A stretch of DNA of 38,993 nucleotides from Acidobacteriaceae bacterium (GCA_003138975.1 PLHQ01000078.1:4637-43629), one strand, 5' to 3'. Positions 1-9,343 are shown, counted from the first letter of the stretch. Notes: a model not told the origin generated them from the letters alone. A program made the numbers and translations.

Positions 1-952
1 GCGTGTAGCCGCGCCGCCGGATGGCCGACAAGGTCGGCATGCGGGGATCATCCCAGGCTTTCACGTGGCCTTCCTGCACCAGTTGCAGCAGCCTGCGTTT
101 GCTCAACAGCGTGTAGGTAAGATTCAGGCGGTCGAACTCGGTCTGCTGCGATGGGAAAATTCCCAACTGCCGAATGAACCAGTTGTACAGCGGCCGATGG
201 TCTTCGAATTCCAGCGTACACATGGAATGCGTAACCCGCTCGATGGAGTCGGATTGCCCGTGGGCGTAGTCGTACATCGGGTAGATACACCACTTGTCGC
301 CGGTGCGGTGATGCTCGGCATGCAGGATGCGGTACATCACCGGATCGCGCAGGTTGAGGTTAGGCGAAGCCATATCGATCTTCGCCCGCAGAACGCGCGA
401 GCCATCGGGAAATTCTCCCGCCCGCATGCGCTCAAACAAATCCAGATTCTCTTCCACAGAACGACTGCGATAAGGACTGTCCTTTCCGGGTTCGGTCAGC
501 GTGCCCCGATGCCGGCGAATCTCCTCGGCAGTCAGATCGTCAACGTAAGCCTTGCCATCCTTGATGAGCTTGACCGCCCATTCGTAGAGCTGGTCAAAAT
601 AATCGGACGCGTAGAACAGCCCGTCCCACTGAAACCCGAGCCAGTTGACGTCAGCCTTGATCGACTCGACGTATTCGGTTTCTTCCTTCTCGGGATTGGT
701 ATCGTCGAAACGAAGATTGGTATGTCCGCCGAATTCATCGGCCAGACCGAAGTCGATGCAGATCGCTTTGGCATGTCCAATATGCAGATAGCCATTGGGC
801 TCGGGAGGAAAGCGCGTCTGCACGCGGCCATTGTGCTTGTTGGTCTTGAGGTCTTCGACGATGATGTCGCGGACGAAGTTTGATGGCGCGGAAGACGGCG
901 AGGCAGCCACAGCTTTTTCTCCAGCTTCGGTAAGCGCATGCGATGGATTCAT
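1..952 (-). CDS. glnS: Glutamine--tRNA ligase (GlnRS), 3' end outside window
   Basis: Class I aminoacyl-tRNA synthetase that charges tRNA-Gln with glutamine in the cytoplasm. The first 317 residues are visible; the rest of the catalytic domain end and the anticodon-binding beta-barrels lie beyond the left edge. Visible marks are the HIGH box within [14 protein letters not shown] (HIGH at residues 57-60), the [10 protein letters not shown] stretch typical of Gln[14 protein letters not shown], and the KMSKS equivalent LLSKR at residues 282-286. The ATG at 952-950 is preceded by AAGGG four bases away. A roughly 25-residue leader comes before the conserved [10 protein letters not shown]. It lies 41 bases downstream of gltX on the same strand, so the two are probably cotranscribed. 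GlnRS in some bacteria carries a C-terminal YqeY domain; that end is not visible here, but a free-standing YqeY protein is encoded at 24302. Confidence 0.95.
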   Translation of the reverse strand, partial: MNPSHALTEAGEKAVAASPSSAPSNFVRDIIVEDLKTNKHNGRVQTRFPPEPNGYLHIGHAKAICIDFGLADEFGGHTNLRFDDTNPEKEETEYVESIKADVNWLGFQWDGLFYASDYFDQLYEWAVKLIKDGKAYVDDLTAEEIRRHRGTLTEPGKDSPYRSRSVEENLDLFERMRAGEFPDGSRVLRAKIDMASPNLNLRDPVMYRILHAEHHRTGDKWCIYPMYDYAHGQSDSIERVTHSMCTLEFEDHRPLYNWFIRQLGIFPSQQTEFDRLNLTYTLLSKRRLLQLVQEGHVKAWDDPRMPTLSAIRRRGYT

Positions 953-993
953 TACCCTTTGATCTTACCGCAGGCCACGTATCCCGGGGTGTT

Positions 994-2487
994 TCAGACT
1001 CCTCCAGGACCAGCCTTCTGAATTGCTTGCTCGATTCGCTTGAGCGTTGTTTCCCGCCCCAGCACCTCCAGCGTCTCAAACAGCGGCGGGGCATTCTTTC
1101 GCCCACAGACGGCCACGCGGATGGGCTGAAACATCTGTCCCGCCTTCACTCCGAGTCCCTGAGCGGCGGTGCGCAGAGCTTGATCCAACGGATCGTGTTT
1201 GAACTCGGTATTCGCCAGCACCTCGCTCGCTCGCGTGAGAACCTTCAGCGCCATAGCCGCGTCTCCCTTTTGCGGGATGAGTTCGGCAGGGTCGTAAGGC
1301 GGCAACCGGTCGACGAAGAAAAAGTCGGCGGCAGTGAGCACATCCCGAAGCAGCTTAATGCGCTCACGAATCAGTGGCGCGATCCGCAGCATCTTCTCCG
1401 TTGTGATGTTGAATCCGGCGGCGTGCACGATGGGCAACAGCCGCGCGCTCAAGTCCTCCACCGGTAAGGCACGAATCTGCTCGGCATTCAGCCAGACTGC
1501 TTTCGGGTCGAACGTTTCTTCTGGAGTGTTAGCCGGTTCCTTGAAGTTCACCACCGCATTGGAGCGATTGATGCCCTCGAGCGAAAACACGTCGATAAGT
1601 TCCAGCAGCGACATGTGTTCCCGGTCGTTCTTAGGCGACCAGCCGAGCAGGCAGAGGAAATTGATAAAGGCTTCCGGCAGAAATCCGGCGTCGCGATAGG
1701 TGGTGACGCTGACCACGGGACCGTGGCGGCGCTTGGAAAGTTTGGTACCGTCGGGCGCGACCAGCAGCGGCAGATGCGCAAACTGCGGCGGCGTAAAACC
1801 CGCAGCTTCGAAGATGAGCACGTGCTTGAAAGTGTTCGACAGATGGTCCTGGCCGCGGATGATGTGGGAGATGCGCAAGTCCGCGTCATCCGCGCAGGAA
1901 GCGAGATGGTACGTCGGCATGCCGTCGGAACGAAGCAGCGCAAAGTCTTCGATATCAGCCGCCGCCTTGACCTGCTCGCCATAAACCGCATCGGCAAATC
2001 TCACCCGTTGCCCGCCCTCGCGCGGCACGCGAAAACGCAAGGCGAACGACTCTCCTGCAGCGGCGCGTCGATCGCTTTCCGCTTGTGAGAGTTCGCGCCC
2101 GCCCGGATTGAACAGCCACGTTCCCTGCGCGCCGGATTTCTCGGCGTCCCCCGTATGGGCCGGCGTGAAGTCGCGGTAGGCGAGCCCTTTCTCGAAGATC
2201 GTCCGCGCGATTTTGCGGTGCAGGTCCAGCCGCTCAGATTGTTTGTATTCCTCGTCCCATCCCAAGTTCAGCCACTTCAATCCATCAAAAATAGAATCCA
2301 CCGAAGCTTGCGTATTGCGCTCAACGTCAGTGTCGTCCAGACGGAGAATCATGCGGCCGCCGTGGTGGCGGGCATAGAGCCAGTTGAAGATAAAGGTCCG
2401 GGCGCTGCCCACATGGAGGAAACCGGTGGGCGAGGGCGCAAACCGGACGCGCGGCTTTGATGTCGTGGGATCAGGCGGAAGGGACAT
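994..2487 (-). CDS. gltX: Glutamate--tRNA ligase (GluRS)
   Basis: Charges tRNA-Glu with glutamate; 497 residues, normal length for the family. The N-terminal catalytic domain has [16 protein letters not shown], with the HIGH box as HVGS (residues 25-28) where HIGG is more usual. The KMSKS box is KLSKR at 249-253 in [20 protein letters not shown] and the class-specific LDDTDVERN are also present. The C-terminal all-helical anticodon-binding part follows. Between the usual [10 protein letters not shown] and WLNAEQIR lies an extra stretch of about 15 residues (around 316-330, [15 protein letters not shown]) that the E. coli enzyme does not have. The ATG at 2487 has no convincing Shine-Dalgarno. 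glnS follows 41 bases downstream. Family assignment is firm; the discriminating or non-discriminating charging behaviour cannot be told from the sequence alone. Confidence 0.96.
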   Translation of the reverse strand: MSLPPDPTTSKPRVRFAPSPTGFLHVGSARTFIFNWLYARHHGGRMILRLDDTDVERNTQASVDSIFDGLKWLNLGWDEEYKQSERLDLHRKIARTIFEKGLAYRDFTPAHTGDAEKSGAQGTWLFNPGGRELSQAESDRRAAAGESFALRFRVPREGGQRVRFADAVYGEQVKAAADIEDFALLRSDGMPTYHLASCADDADLRISHIIRGQDHLSNTFKHVLIFEAAGFTPPQFAHLPLLVAPDGTKLSKRRHGPVVSVTTYRDAGFLPEAFINFLCLLGWSPKNDREHMSLLELIDVFSLEGINRSNAVVNFKEPANTPEETFDPKAVWLNAEQIRALPVEDLSARLLPIVHAAGFNITTEKMLRIAPLIRERIKLLRDVLTAADFFFVDRLPPYDPAELIPQKGDAAMALKVLTRASEVLANTEFKHDPLDQALRTAAQGLGVKAGQMFQPIRVAVCGRKNAPPLFETLEVLGRETTLKRIEQAIQKAGPGGV

Positions 2488-2503
2488 AGGCGGCTAGAGT
2501 CTG

Positions 2504-2533
2504 ATGGTATGGGGGTATGAAAAGTATCGTCAA
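2504..2533 (-). promoter_or_regulatory. Possible promoter of gltX-glnS
   Basis: On the minus strand TTGACG (2533-2528) is followed after 18 bases by TACCAT (2509-2504). The inferred start point lies about 10 bases before the gltX ATG, giving a very short leader, which fits the lack of a Shine-Dalgarno. Hexamer matches are moderate, so this is tentative. Confidence 0.3.
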
Positions 2534-2611
2534 GCGAACGTGCTGGCCGACCTTAGGTAACCGGTTATTCGTCGACCGGCATTGTACTTAAATCCTGTTG
2601 TGTTCACACCC

Positions 2612-2640
2612 TTGGCTGTGAAAACATAAGCTATTATTCT
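2612..2640 (+). promoter_or_regulatory. Possible promoter of the GGDEF/HD-GYP gene
   Basis: TTGGCT (2612-2617) and TATTCT (2635-2640) are separated by 17 bases, a sigma-70-like arrangement about 50 bases before the ATG at 2690. The -35 overlaps an inverted repeat, TTCACA (2603-2608) and TGTGAA (2617-2622), that could be an operator. Inference from motif spacing only. Confidence 0.35.
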
Positions 2641-2689
2641 TCTCCAGAATCGCCAGCGCAGCGATACCCAGGAATCTTAGCCGAGCCTC

Positions 2690-5600
2690 ATGAATAGCAT
2701 CTCTACGAGCATCGTGATTATTCCAGGTGTCGTCGCCCTGTTGCTGTGCCTGTTGTTCAGCTACCTCTACCAGCAGAGCCGGCAGGTTTACTTCCGTGCC
2801 TGGCAGATAGCGTGGGCCTGCTATTCCATCCACTATGCGCTGGACGCATTCCGCTATTACCGGCCGCCGGCGCAGGCTGCGTTCTTTGCCAGTTCGTTGT
2901 TTTCAGTGGCGATGGCGGTGAGCATCTTTGTTTCGACGCGCCTCACGCGCTCGTTTTTCCACTTTCGTTGGTATGACTGGGCGTTGGCTTTGACCGGAAC
3001 TGCGTTGGCCTGCGTCGACTTGCGGACCCATCTATTGTCAGGCGAACTCCCGATTGACCAGCGCCGGCTCAGCCTGACCGTGCTTTTCCTGAGTGCGGTG
3101 CTTTTGTATTGTTCGGCCGTTTTCTACCTGCACGCTCACCGGAAGGGCTCAGCCGCCTTCAAAATTCTGGCTCTTTCCCTGGCGCTGTGGGCAGTACTGA
3201 TGGGCGCTATTCAGTCCGGGAGCCCGGTGATGGAAATGTTTGGCAGCGTTGGCCACGTCCTGGGCCCCATACCGCAGATGCTACTGGGCATCGCGATGGT
3301 GATGGTGCTGTTTGAGAATGAACGCAACGCAGTACAGGAGAATACGCTGGCTCTATCCACGTTGGGCGCGGATCCGCGAAGCCTGCTCTCGGCGGATGAT
3401 TTGCTCCCCAGCATGCAGTCGGCGTTGGAGCGCCTGGCCGGCGCCTTGGCCGCCGAGCGAGCCGTCATCTATGTCGCGGAGCGCTGGCGCGGTTTGCTGC
3501 CTTCAGTGCAGCGAGGGTTCTCTCCGGAATTCCTGGACGTCTTGACCAAGAGTGGCGCGGGAGAATACATCTGCGAATTGGCATTCCGGCAGGGGGGGCT
3601 TTTCACCGTCCACAGTATAGGCCAGATGACGGAGCCGTTGCCGGTGGGATCTGTCGGGACCTTCGCCGGCTTCAAGGAGGTACTCGAAAAGGCGGAGATC
3701 CGCAATCTGACCGCCGTGAGCCTGCAGACTCGCGAACACGCATTCGGCGTGATTCTGTTTCCTCATGCCCAGCGTAAGGCATTTGGTACGTCGGGCCCGC
3801 GTCTTATGGTGGGTTTGGCGTTGCAGCTTGGACTCACCGTCGAGAACTATCTGATCGCGCACGACGCACATCGTCGCACGCAAGAGTACGAACTGCTCAC
3901 CGAGATCGGGCAGGCCATCAGCTCCCGGCTGGATCAGGACGAAGTCTTGCGCACCATCCACGCGGAGTTGGGACAGATTTTCAACAACAGCAATTTCTAC
4001 ATCGCATTCCAGATAGGCGACGAAATCTGCTTCGAGTTGGAAGTGGAGGATGATCGTATCCTGCCTAAGCGGCGACGCAAACTTGAGAATGCCTTCACCG
4101 AATATGTGATTCGGACCGGACAGCCACTGCTGATACGTTCCGACTTGGAGAAAACGCGGGCCCGCTTGGGTATCGCATTCCGCCCGGAGCAGCCTGCCAA
4201 GTGCCTGTGCGCCGCGCCCATCCTCCTGGGCAGCAAGCCGGCGGGCGTGATGGTCGCCATGAGCACGGCGCGGGAGTTCGTCTTCGAACAGCGTGACGTG
4301 GACGTCCTCATGACCGCTGCCGGACAGGTATCGGTTGCGGTGGAGAATGCGCGCTTGTTCGCGGAAGAACAACGTCGCTCGCGGCAATTGGCGTTTCTCA
4401 ATAATATTTCCCGGATGGCTATCTCGAGCGACGATCCGGTGCACATGCTGGGCCAGATTGTCGGAGAAATCCAAAAGAATTTCAGCTTCGATCATATTGG
4501 CATCGGCTTGCTCGATTACGGTACGAAGGAGATTGAAATTAAGGCCGAAGCCGGCGCAACGGCGCACGCCATGGGCAGACGAATTCCGCTCGGGATCGGC
4601 ATCCTCGGACGCGTCGCGCGGACTGGTGAACGGGCTCTGGTGCAAAACGGCGTCGAAGGACAGATTGGCGCGATCTTGCCCGAATCGCGTTCTGTGCTGT
4701 GCATTCCCATCACTTACGGCGAAACGCTTTTGGGCGCGCTGAACATCGAAAGCCGTAATGAGAGCCCATTCTTTCCGCAGGACGTCCTAATCCTCAACAC
4801 GCTGGCGGACCTGCTGGCCACCGCTCTCCACAATGCCTTTGTCTTCCAGAAGCTGCAACAGCAATCGATCACCGATGGCCTGACTGGAATCAAAACCCGG
4901 CGTTTCTTCTGGGAAGCGCTGTCGGCCGAGTGGAAGCGCGCTTCCCGCTCGGGAAGGCCGTTCTCCGTGGTTCTGATCGACCTCGACAAGTTCAAGGAAG
5001 TGAACGACACCATGGGGCACTTCGAAGGCGATCTCGTCCTGGCTCGTGTAGGACGGCTGTTGGAACAAAAGTCGCGCCAGTCCAACGTGGTCGCTCGCTA
5101 CGGTGGGGACGAGTTCATTATCCTCATGCCGGAAACCGGTCCGGAGCAGGCTGAGGTTCTGGCCGAACGCTTGCGCCAGTGGATTACCACGGACCCCATG
5201 CTCAGCGAACACCACATCACCGGCAGCTTCGGCGTGGCCAGCTTCCCAATGCACGGTTTCTCCATTGAGGACATCATCCGCGTGGCCGACGCTGGCATGT
5301 ATGTTTCCAAGCGTTCGGGCGGCAACCGTGTCTCCGCAGCTGAAGAGTTCGCCGGTGGCGAAGAGTTCGCTTCGCAACGCCAACAGATCTCCACCTATAT
5401 CGAAGGCTTTCTGCAGCGTGAGCACAACGGGCCGGAACATCTGGAAGAACTGGGTTCGATGTTGATTAAATTCTGTGGCGGCGAAGAAGACTGCAATGTG
5501 CCGCTGCTGAAAGAATCGATTGAAGTTCTCAGCCGCGCGGCGGAATCTCGCGAGCTGCGAACCGCGGGCCACGGCGATCTTGTAGCGCGCTACACTGAAA

Positions 5601-6085
5601 TTCTTGCCAAGGCCCTCCACTTACCCCCGGAGGAAATTACCGATCTGGTTTACGCCGCCCGTATCCACGACGTCGGAAAAATCTTCGTACCTGAGCGCAT
5701 TCTGAACAAGCCCGGCCCACTTACCGACGACGAATTTTTCCTGGTCCGAATGCACGCCCGTGTGGGAGCCGAAATCGCCGGCATCCTGCCGAATAGCGCC
5801 ATGATCCGCCAGGCGATCGAACATCATCACCAGCGCTTCGATGGCACCGGCTATCCAGACGGCGCCAAAGGTGAGCAGATTCCCTTGTGGGCGCGCATCA
5901 TTGCCCTCGCCGACGCCTACGCCAACATGCTGACCGAGCAATCGATCGCCGCGGCACGCACTCCCGAACAGGCCCTCGACGAACTCGCCAAAATGAGCGG
6001 CACAGGTTTCGATGGTATGCTCGTCCGTTTGTTGTTGCGCGAACTGAAGTCGGAACGAACATCCTCGTCGAGCATGGGAAGCTGA
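2690..6085 (+). CDS. Membrane 7TM-GAF-GAF-GAF-GGDEF-HD-GYP cyclic-di-GMP enzyme
   Basis: Protein of 1131 residues with both halves of cyclic-di-GMP turnover. About seven hydrophobic segments fill residues 5-210. Three GAF-like sensor domains follow at about 220-385, 395-565 and 566-725. A diguanylate cyclase domain comes next, with an intact GGDEF signature at 805-809 in RYGGDEFIIL. A C-terminal HD-GYP phosphodiesterase domain has HD at 993-994 (HDVGK) and HHH...DGTGYP at 1045-1056. The position of the product-inhibition I-site (RxxD five residues before GGDEF) reads RQSN at 796-799, so its Asp is replaced by Asn. Both active-site motifs look complete, so the protein may switch between synthesis and breakdown of the messenger under GAF or membrane input. 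A PilZ receptor-type protein is encoded at 9416-10144. The ATG was chosen because it precedes the first membrane segment; AGGA lies 14 bases upstream. Confidence 0.93.
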   Translation: MNSISTSIVIIPGVVALLLCLLFSYLYQQSRQVYFRAWQIAWACYSIHYALDAFRYYRPPAQAAFFASSLFSVAMAVSIFVSTRLTRSFFHFRWYDWALALTGTALACVDLRTHLLSGELPIDQRRLSLTVLFLSAVLLYCSAVFYLHAHRKGSAAFKILALSLALWAVLMGAIQSGSPVMEMFGSVGHVLGPIPQMLLGIAMVMVLFENERNAVQENTLALSTLGADPRSLLSADDLLPSMQSALERLAGALAAERAVIYVAERWRGLLPSVQRGFSPEFLDVLTKSGAGEYICELAFRQGGLFTVHSIGQMTEPLPVGSVGTFAGFKEVLEKAEIRNLTAVSLQTREHAFGVILFPHAQRKAFGTSGPRLMVGLALQLGLTVENYLIAHDAHRRTQEYELLTEIGQAISSRLDQDEVLRTIHAELGQIFNNSNFYIAFQIGDEICFELEVEDDRILPKRRRKLENAFTEYVIRTGQPLLIRSDLEKTRARLGIAFRPEQPAKCLCAAPILLGSKPAGVMVAMSTAREFVFEQRDVDVLMTAAGQVSVAVENARLFAEEQRRSRQLAFLNNISRMAISSDDPVHMLGQIVGEIQKNFSFDHIGIGLLDYGTKEIEIKAEAGATAHAMGRRIPLGIGILGRVARTGERALVQNGVEGQIGAILPESRSVLCIPITYGETLLGALNIESRNESPFFPQDVLILNTLADLLATALHNAFVFQKLQQQSITDGLTGIKTRRFFWEALSAEWKRASRSGRPFSVVLIDLDKFKEVNDTMGHFEGDLVLARVGRLLEQKSRQSNVVARYGGDEFIILMPETGPEQAEVLAERLRQWITTDPMLSEHHITGSFGVASFPMHGFSIEDIIRVADAGMYVSKRSGGNRVSAAEEFAGGEEFASQRQQISTYIEGFLQREHNGPEHLEELGSMLIKFCGGEEDCNVPLLKESIEVLSRAAESRELRTAGHGDLVARYTEILAKALHLPPEEITDLVYAARIHDVGKIFVPERILNKPGPLTDDEFFLVRMHARVGAEIAGILPNSAMIRQAIEHHHQRFDGTGYPDGAKGEQIPLWARIIALADAYANMLTEQSIAAARTPEQALDELAKMSGTGFDGMLVRLLLRELKSERTSSSSMGS

Positions 6086-6140
6086 TTCCCACCGACTTGC
6101 AACAGGAAACTAGGAACAGGAAATTACAAACTACTTTCCC

Positions 6141-6923
6141 ATGTCCATTTCTCTTTCTCTCTCCGGCAAAGTTGCTTTGGTTACGGGTGGGTCGCGCGGC
6201 ATCGGCGCAGCCACGGTGCGTCTTTTCACTGCGTCGGGCGCGAAGGTTGCATTCAGTTACCAGAAGGCACGTTCGCAAGCGGAAACTCTAGCGAAAGAGT
6301 GCGGCGAGGCAAATTGCCATGCGGTCGCCAGCAGCCTGAACGATCCGGATTCCGCTCGTGCGTTGGTGGCGGAAGCGATCAAGCACTTCGGTAGGATCGA
6401 CATTCTCGTCGCCAATCACGGCGTTTGGCCAGCGGAAGATGTTGCCATCGAGAAGATGACCGATGAGCAATGGCGCTCCACCATCTCCATCAACCTCGAT
6501 GCAGTGTTTGGTCTGGTGAAGCACACCGTAGCGCAAATGAAGGCGCAGCCCCGCAACGGCTCTGTCGCCGGCCACATCGTGCTCATCAGTTCCACCAGCG
6601 GCCAGCGCGGTGAGGCTTTCCACTGCGATTACTCCGCCACCAAGGGTGCCCTTATCAGCATGGTGAAAGGACTATCGACGGAATTAGCTTCATCGGGAAT
6701 CTACGTGAACTCCGTTGCCCCCGGTTGGGTCGATACGGATATGTCAAGGCCCGCCATTGATGACCCGAAAAGCGGTGAAGAAATCCGCCGCACCATCCCT
6801 CTGGGACGCGTCGGCACGCCGGAGGAGATTGCAGCCCCGGTCCTGTTTCTCTGCACCGAATATGCCAGCTTCATCACCGGCGAGGTCTTCAACGTAAATG
6901 GAGGCGCCGTTCTCGTCGGATAG
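6141..6923 (+). CDS. SDR-family oxidoreductase (FabG-like)
   Basis: Classical short-chain dehydrogenase/reductase, 260 residues, NAD(P)-dependent. The Rossmann motif is TGGSRGIG (15-22) and the NHG motif is at 92-94. The catalytic tetrad is visible as N118, S151, Y164 (YSATK) and K168. The PGWVDTDMS segment and the C-terminal ITGEVFNVNGG are typical of 3-oxoacyl-ACP-reductase-like proteins. The substrate cannot be inferred: no fatty-acid genes adjoin it, so a dedicated FabG role is only one option. It lies 55 bases after the cyclic-di-GMP enzyme on the same strand. The spacer holds degenerate GGAAACTA-type repeats and no good Shine-Dalgarno. Confidence 0.88.
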   Translation: MSISLSLSGKVALVTGGSRGIGAATVRLFTASGAKVAFSYQKARSQAETLAKECGEANCHAVASSLNDPDSARALVAEAIKHFGRIDILVANHGVWPAEDVAIEKMTDEQWRSTISINLDAVFGLVKHTVAQMKAQPRNGSVAGHIVLISSTSGQRGEAFHCDYSATKGALISMVKGLSTELASSGIYVNSVAPGWVDTDMSRPAIDDPKSGEEIRRTIPLGRVGTPEEIAAPVLFLCTEYASFITGEVFNVNGGAVLVG

Positions 6924-7098
6924 CGGCTCATCGGGCTCCCGCCGCCGATCTTGCCCCGGGAAGTGACTCCAACAGTTTTTCCTGCATCCAACCCGTTGTC
7001 GAAACCAATACGCGGAAGTACGCACTGTGCGCCGCACTCCGCAATTCCGCCGCAAGCAGCTACAATTCCTGTTCGGAGTTTCACCACTGGCCGGTTGC

Positions 7099-7956
7099 AT
7101 GAGACATCTGCTTCTTATCGCTGCGCTCGCCTTCGTGTTGGCTGCGTGCGTCCCTAGCGTGCCTTTCGCTTCAGCCCAAGCGGACGCGAAGGCTCCTGCG
7201 AACTCTGGTGCCGCAACCAATGCATCAATCCCCCCCGATCAGGAAAACGCTCAGAAGGCTCGCGAACTGCTCGATCAAGCCATTCAGGCCTTGGGCGGAC
7301 AAGCCTACTTAAGCGTTCACGATATGCAGGAGCAGGGCCGCACCTACAGCTTTTATCACGGACGTCCTTCGAGCAACGGTGTCTTCTTCTGGCGATTCCT
7401 GGAGTTCCCTGACAAGGAGCGGATCGAACTCACCCCGCAGCGCGACATCGCATACATCTACACCGGCGACAAGGGTTACGAGGTCACCTACAAGGGCCCC
7501 CGCGCCGTTGAAAAAAAAGATCTCGAAGACTACCTGCGGCACCGCAGGTTCTCCCTGGAAACGATATTGCGATCTTGGGTGAACGATCCCACCGTGGCGC
7601 TATTCTTCGATGGCACCGCGCTAGCTGGCAGCCTCGCTGCGCAGCGCGTTACGCTGATCAATTCGAAGAATGAGTCCGTGAGCGTCTACTTCGATATTGA
7701 TTCGCATCTACCCATCAAGAAGACTTATTCCTGGCGGGACCCCGTTGACAAAGAGCGCAATCTGGAAGAAGAAACCTACAACGGATACCGACTCGTGCAA
7801 GGTGTGATGACGCCCTTTGGATTCACTCGCTACTTCAACGGAGATATGCAAACCGAGCGTTTCGTGACTTCTGCCAGTTACAATCAGGCGCTCAATCCGG
7901 CAATGTTTGACGCCAATTCAGGCTACAATCCAAATAAAACCCCTGGCAAACATTAA
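7099..7956 (+). CDS. Putative lipoprotein of unknown function
   Basis: I place the start at the ATG at 7099, giving 285 residues with a classic lipoprotein signal: MRHLLL, a hydrophobic core, then LAAC with the lipidated Cys at 17. Reading from an upstream GTG at 7027 would add 24 residues and bury the signal peptide. After a Gln/Ala-rich linker the mature part has an alternating strand-like pattern. It contains EQGRTYSFYHG, FPDKERIEL, YIYTGDKGYEVTYKG, a run LPIKKTYSWRDP, and MTPFGFTRYFNGDMQTERF. The last of these resembles acidobacterial proteins annotated as outer-membrane lipoprotein-sorting (LolA-like) proteins. That resemblance is recollection of a pattern, so function stays open. It precedes lpxC by 203 bases on the same strand, which fits a cell-envelope setting. 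Confidence 0.75.
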   Translation: MRHLLLIAALAFVLAACVPSVPFASAQADAKAPANSGAATNASIPPDQENAQKARELLDQAIQALGGQAYLSVHDMQEQGRTYSFYHGRPSSNGVFFWRFLEFPDKERIELTPQRDIAYIYTGDKGYEVTYKGPRAVEKKDLEDYLRHRRFSLETILRSWVNDPTVALFFDGTALAGSLAAQRVTLINSKNESVSVYFDIDSHLPIKKTYSWRDPVDKERNLEEETYNGYRLVQGVMTPFGFTRYFNGDMQTERFVTSASYNQALNPAMFDANSGYNPNKTPGKH

Positions 7957-8081
7957 AGAATTTCCGGCAACAGCACCCCTCCCGAACCGGCCGGTCGAGG
8001 CTTAACTCCCTGAGAAACCTGCATTTAGCGACTGGCATGATCCGATAATCAATCAGATTCCACCCCGACTCTAAGCGGCAC

Positions 8082-8103
8082 ACTGTGGCTTTTTTACCAC
8101 AGT
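8082..8103 (+). other. Stem-loop upstream of lpxC
   Basis: ACTGTGG (8082-8088) and CCACAGT (8097-8103) form a perfect 7-bp stem around an 8-base T-rich loop. It lies 57 bases before the lpxC start codon and 125 bases after the preceding stop. The T-run is in the loop, not behind the stem, so it is not a standard terminator; an operator or leader hairpin is possible. Confidence 0.4.
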
Positions 8104-8159
8104 CATGAAATCACTCGCCGCTGTAATCTATTCATTCACTGGGACATACCAAACCCCAT

Positions 8160-9071
8160 TTGATTCAGGAGCAGACAATCCGCTCGACCGTGGAATGCAG
8201 TGGGATTGGCCTGCACAGCGGTGCGCCTGTCAGTATGCGAATTCTTCCCGCTCCTCCGGGTACGGGAATTGTATTTCGCCGCGTCGACCTGGACGACTTC
8301 GAGGTCGAGGCCAACAGCCGCAACGTAGCCCGCGTCAGCTACGCTACCAGCCTGATGAAAAAGGGCGTTTTAATCTCCACCACCGAGCACCTGCTCTCCG
8401 CCTTCACCGGCCTCGGCGTTGACAACGCCATCGTCGAACTGGATAACCTTGAACTGCCAATTCTCGACGGCAGTGCTCTCCCGTTTGTGGATCTAATCCA
8501 AAAGGTTGGTATCCGCAAGCAGCGGCGGCCGCGCCGTTATATGAAGATTCTTCGCGAAGTGGAGATGCGCGAGGGCAACAAGTTTATCTCGGTCTATCCC
8601 GCTGACAGCTACTCCGTTTCTTATTCAATCAATTTTCCTCACCCGCTCATCGGGAAAGAGACTTTTCAGGTCGAACTTTCCAACGGCAGCTACCTGCGGA
8701 ATATCGCCGCGGCCCGCACCTTCGGCTCGCGGGCAGACGAGAAAGCGATGCGCAATATGGGACTGATCCGCGGCGCATCCCGGGAAAATTGCATCGTGCT
8801 GACTCGCGATGGAGTGGAAAATGGACCGCTCCGCTTCTCTGACGAATTCGTCCGCCACAAAGTTCTGGATTTGGTAGGCGACCTCGCGCTGCTGGGTAAG
8901 CCGATCTTAGGCAAGATCGTCGCTGATCGCGCCGGCCATGCCATGCACACGGCCCTGGTCTCCCGCATCCTCCGCGACCAAACCTTGTGGGAGGAAGTCA
9001 CGCTGCCAAAGGAGCCGGCAGCCGAGGCGAGACCTTATAGTGCTCAAGCTGCGGCCGGCTCTTCGGTATGA
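8160..9071 (+). CDS. lpxC: UDP-3-O-acyl-N-acetylglucosamine deacetylase
   Basis: Zinc deacetylase catalysing the committed step of lipid A synthesis; its presence marks a lipopolysaccharide-type outer membrane. The 303 residues match the family length. The N-terminal SGIGLHSG is conserved. Zinc ligands correspond to H77 (in TTEHLLSAF), H233 and D237 (HKVLDLVGDLALLG), with the catalytic E76 and H260 (AGHAMH). The start is a TTG: an in-frame TAA sits at 8124-8126 and no ATG lies between it and the conserved N-terminus. There is no clear Shine-Dalgarno, so translation initiation may be weak. The C-terminal roughly 20 residues are Ala-rich and variable. No other lipid A genes (fabZ, lpxA) adjoin it here. 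Confidence 0.95.
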   Translation: MIQEQTIRSTVECSGIGLHSGAPVSMRILPAPPGTGIVFRRVDLDDFEVEANSRNVARVSYATSLMKKGVLISTTEHLLSAFTGLGVDNAIVELDNLELPILDGSALPFVDLIQKVGIRKQRRPRRYMKILREVEMREGNKFISVYPADSYSVSYSINFPHPLIGKETFQVELSNGSYLRNIAAARTFGSRADEKAMRNMGLIRGASRENCIVLTRDGVENGPLRFSDEFVRHKVLDLVGDLALLGKPILGKIVADRAGHAMHTALVSRILRDQTLWEEVTLPKEPAAEARPYSAQAAAGSSV

Positions 9072-9106
9072 CACGCTAAGACTTAGGACCAAAGCCACAG
9101 GCCGAC

Positions 9107-9343
9107 TTAGTCCGCGGGCTCGCAAGGCGCTTCCCCGGTTTCATGAACAGGTTCTGGCTGTTCTTCGAGCAAGCGGTGTAATTCCGCACGGGTTTGATTG
9201 ATAAGCGCTGCGGCAAATTGACGCGCGGACTGCTGGCCTTCAGGAGACAAATCCTTGACCCGAAGATTCAGAAAAGGAATATCTCCTTCAAACCAGCGCA
9301 AAGTTTTTTGGACACGGGTGACCCGATAAGTACTGGGCAACAT
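9107..9343 (-). CDS. Small hypothetical protein (78 residues)
   Basis: Minus-strand reading frame whose ATG at 9343 has GGAGG (plus-strand 9353-9357) nine bases upstream, which is why I count it as a gene. It follows the PilZ-domain gene on the same strand after 72 bases and ends 35 bases from the convergent lpxC stop. The protein begins MLPSTYRVTRVQKTL and has a probable amphipathic helix, SARQFAAALINQTRAELHRLLEEQ region (about residues 39-62). An acidic, Pro-rich tail follows. I do not recognise the family. It could be a partner or modulator of the PilZ protein by position only. Confidence 0.5.
   Translation of the reverse strand: MLPSTYRVTRVQKTLRWFEGDIPFLNLRVKDLSPEGQQSARQFAAALINQTRAELHRLLEEQPEPVHETGEAPCEPAD

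Noticed and set aside
3503-4645. 380-codon minus-strand reading frame opposite the cyclic-di-GMP enzyme
   Set aside because: It lies wholly opposite a gene with clear domains and its translation has no family-like features; long antisense frames are expected at this GC content.
4787-5620. 277-codon minus-strand frame opposite the GGDEF/HD-GYP region
   Set aside because: Entirely antisense to conserved catalytic motifs.
8105-8422. Plus-strand frame starting ATGAAATCACTC before lpxC
   Set aside because: Overlaps lpxC in another frame and becomes Arg/Pro-rich shadow sequence; a short leader peptide cannot be excluded but is not supported.
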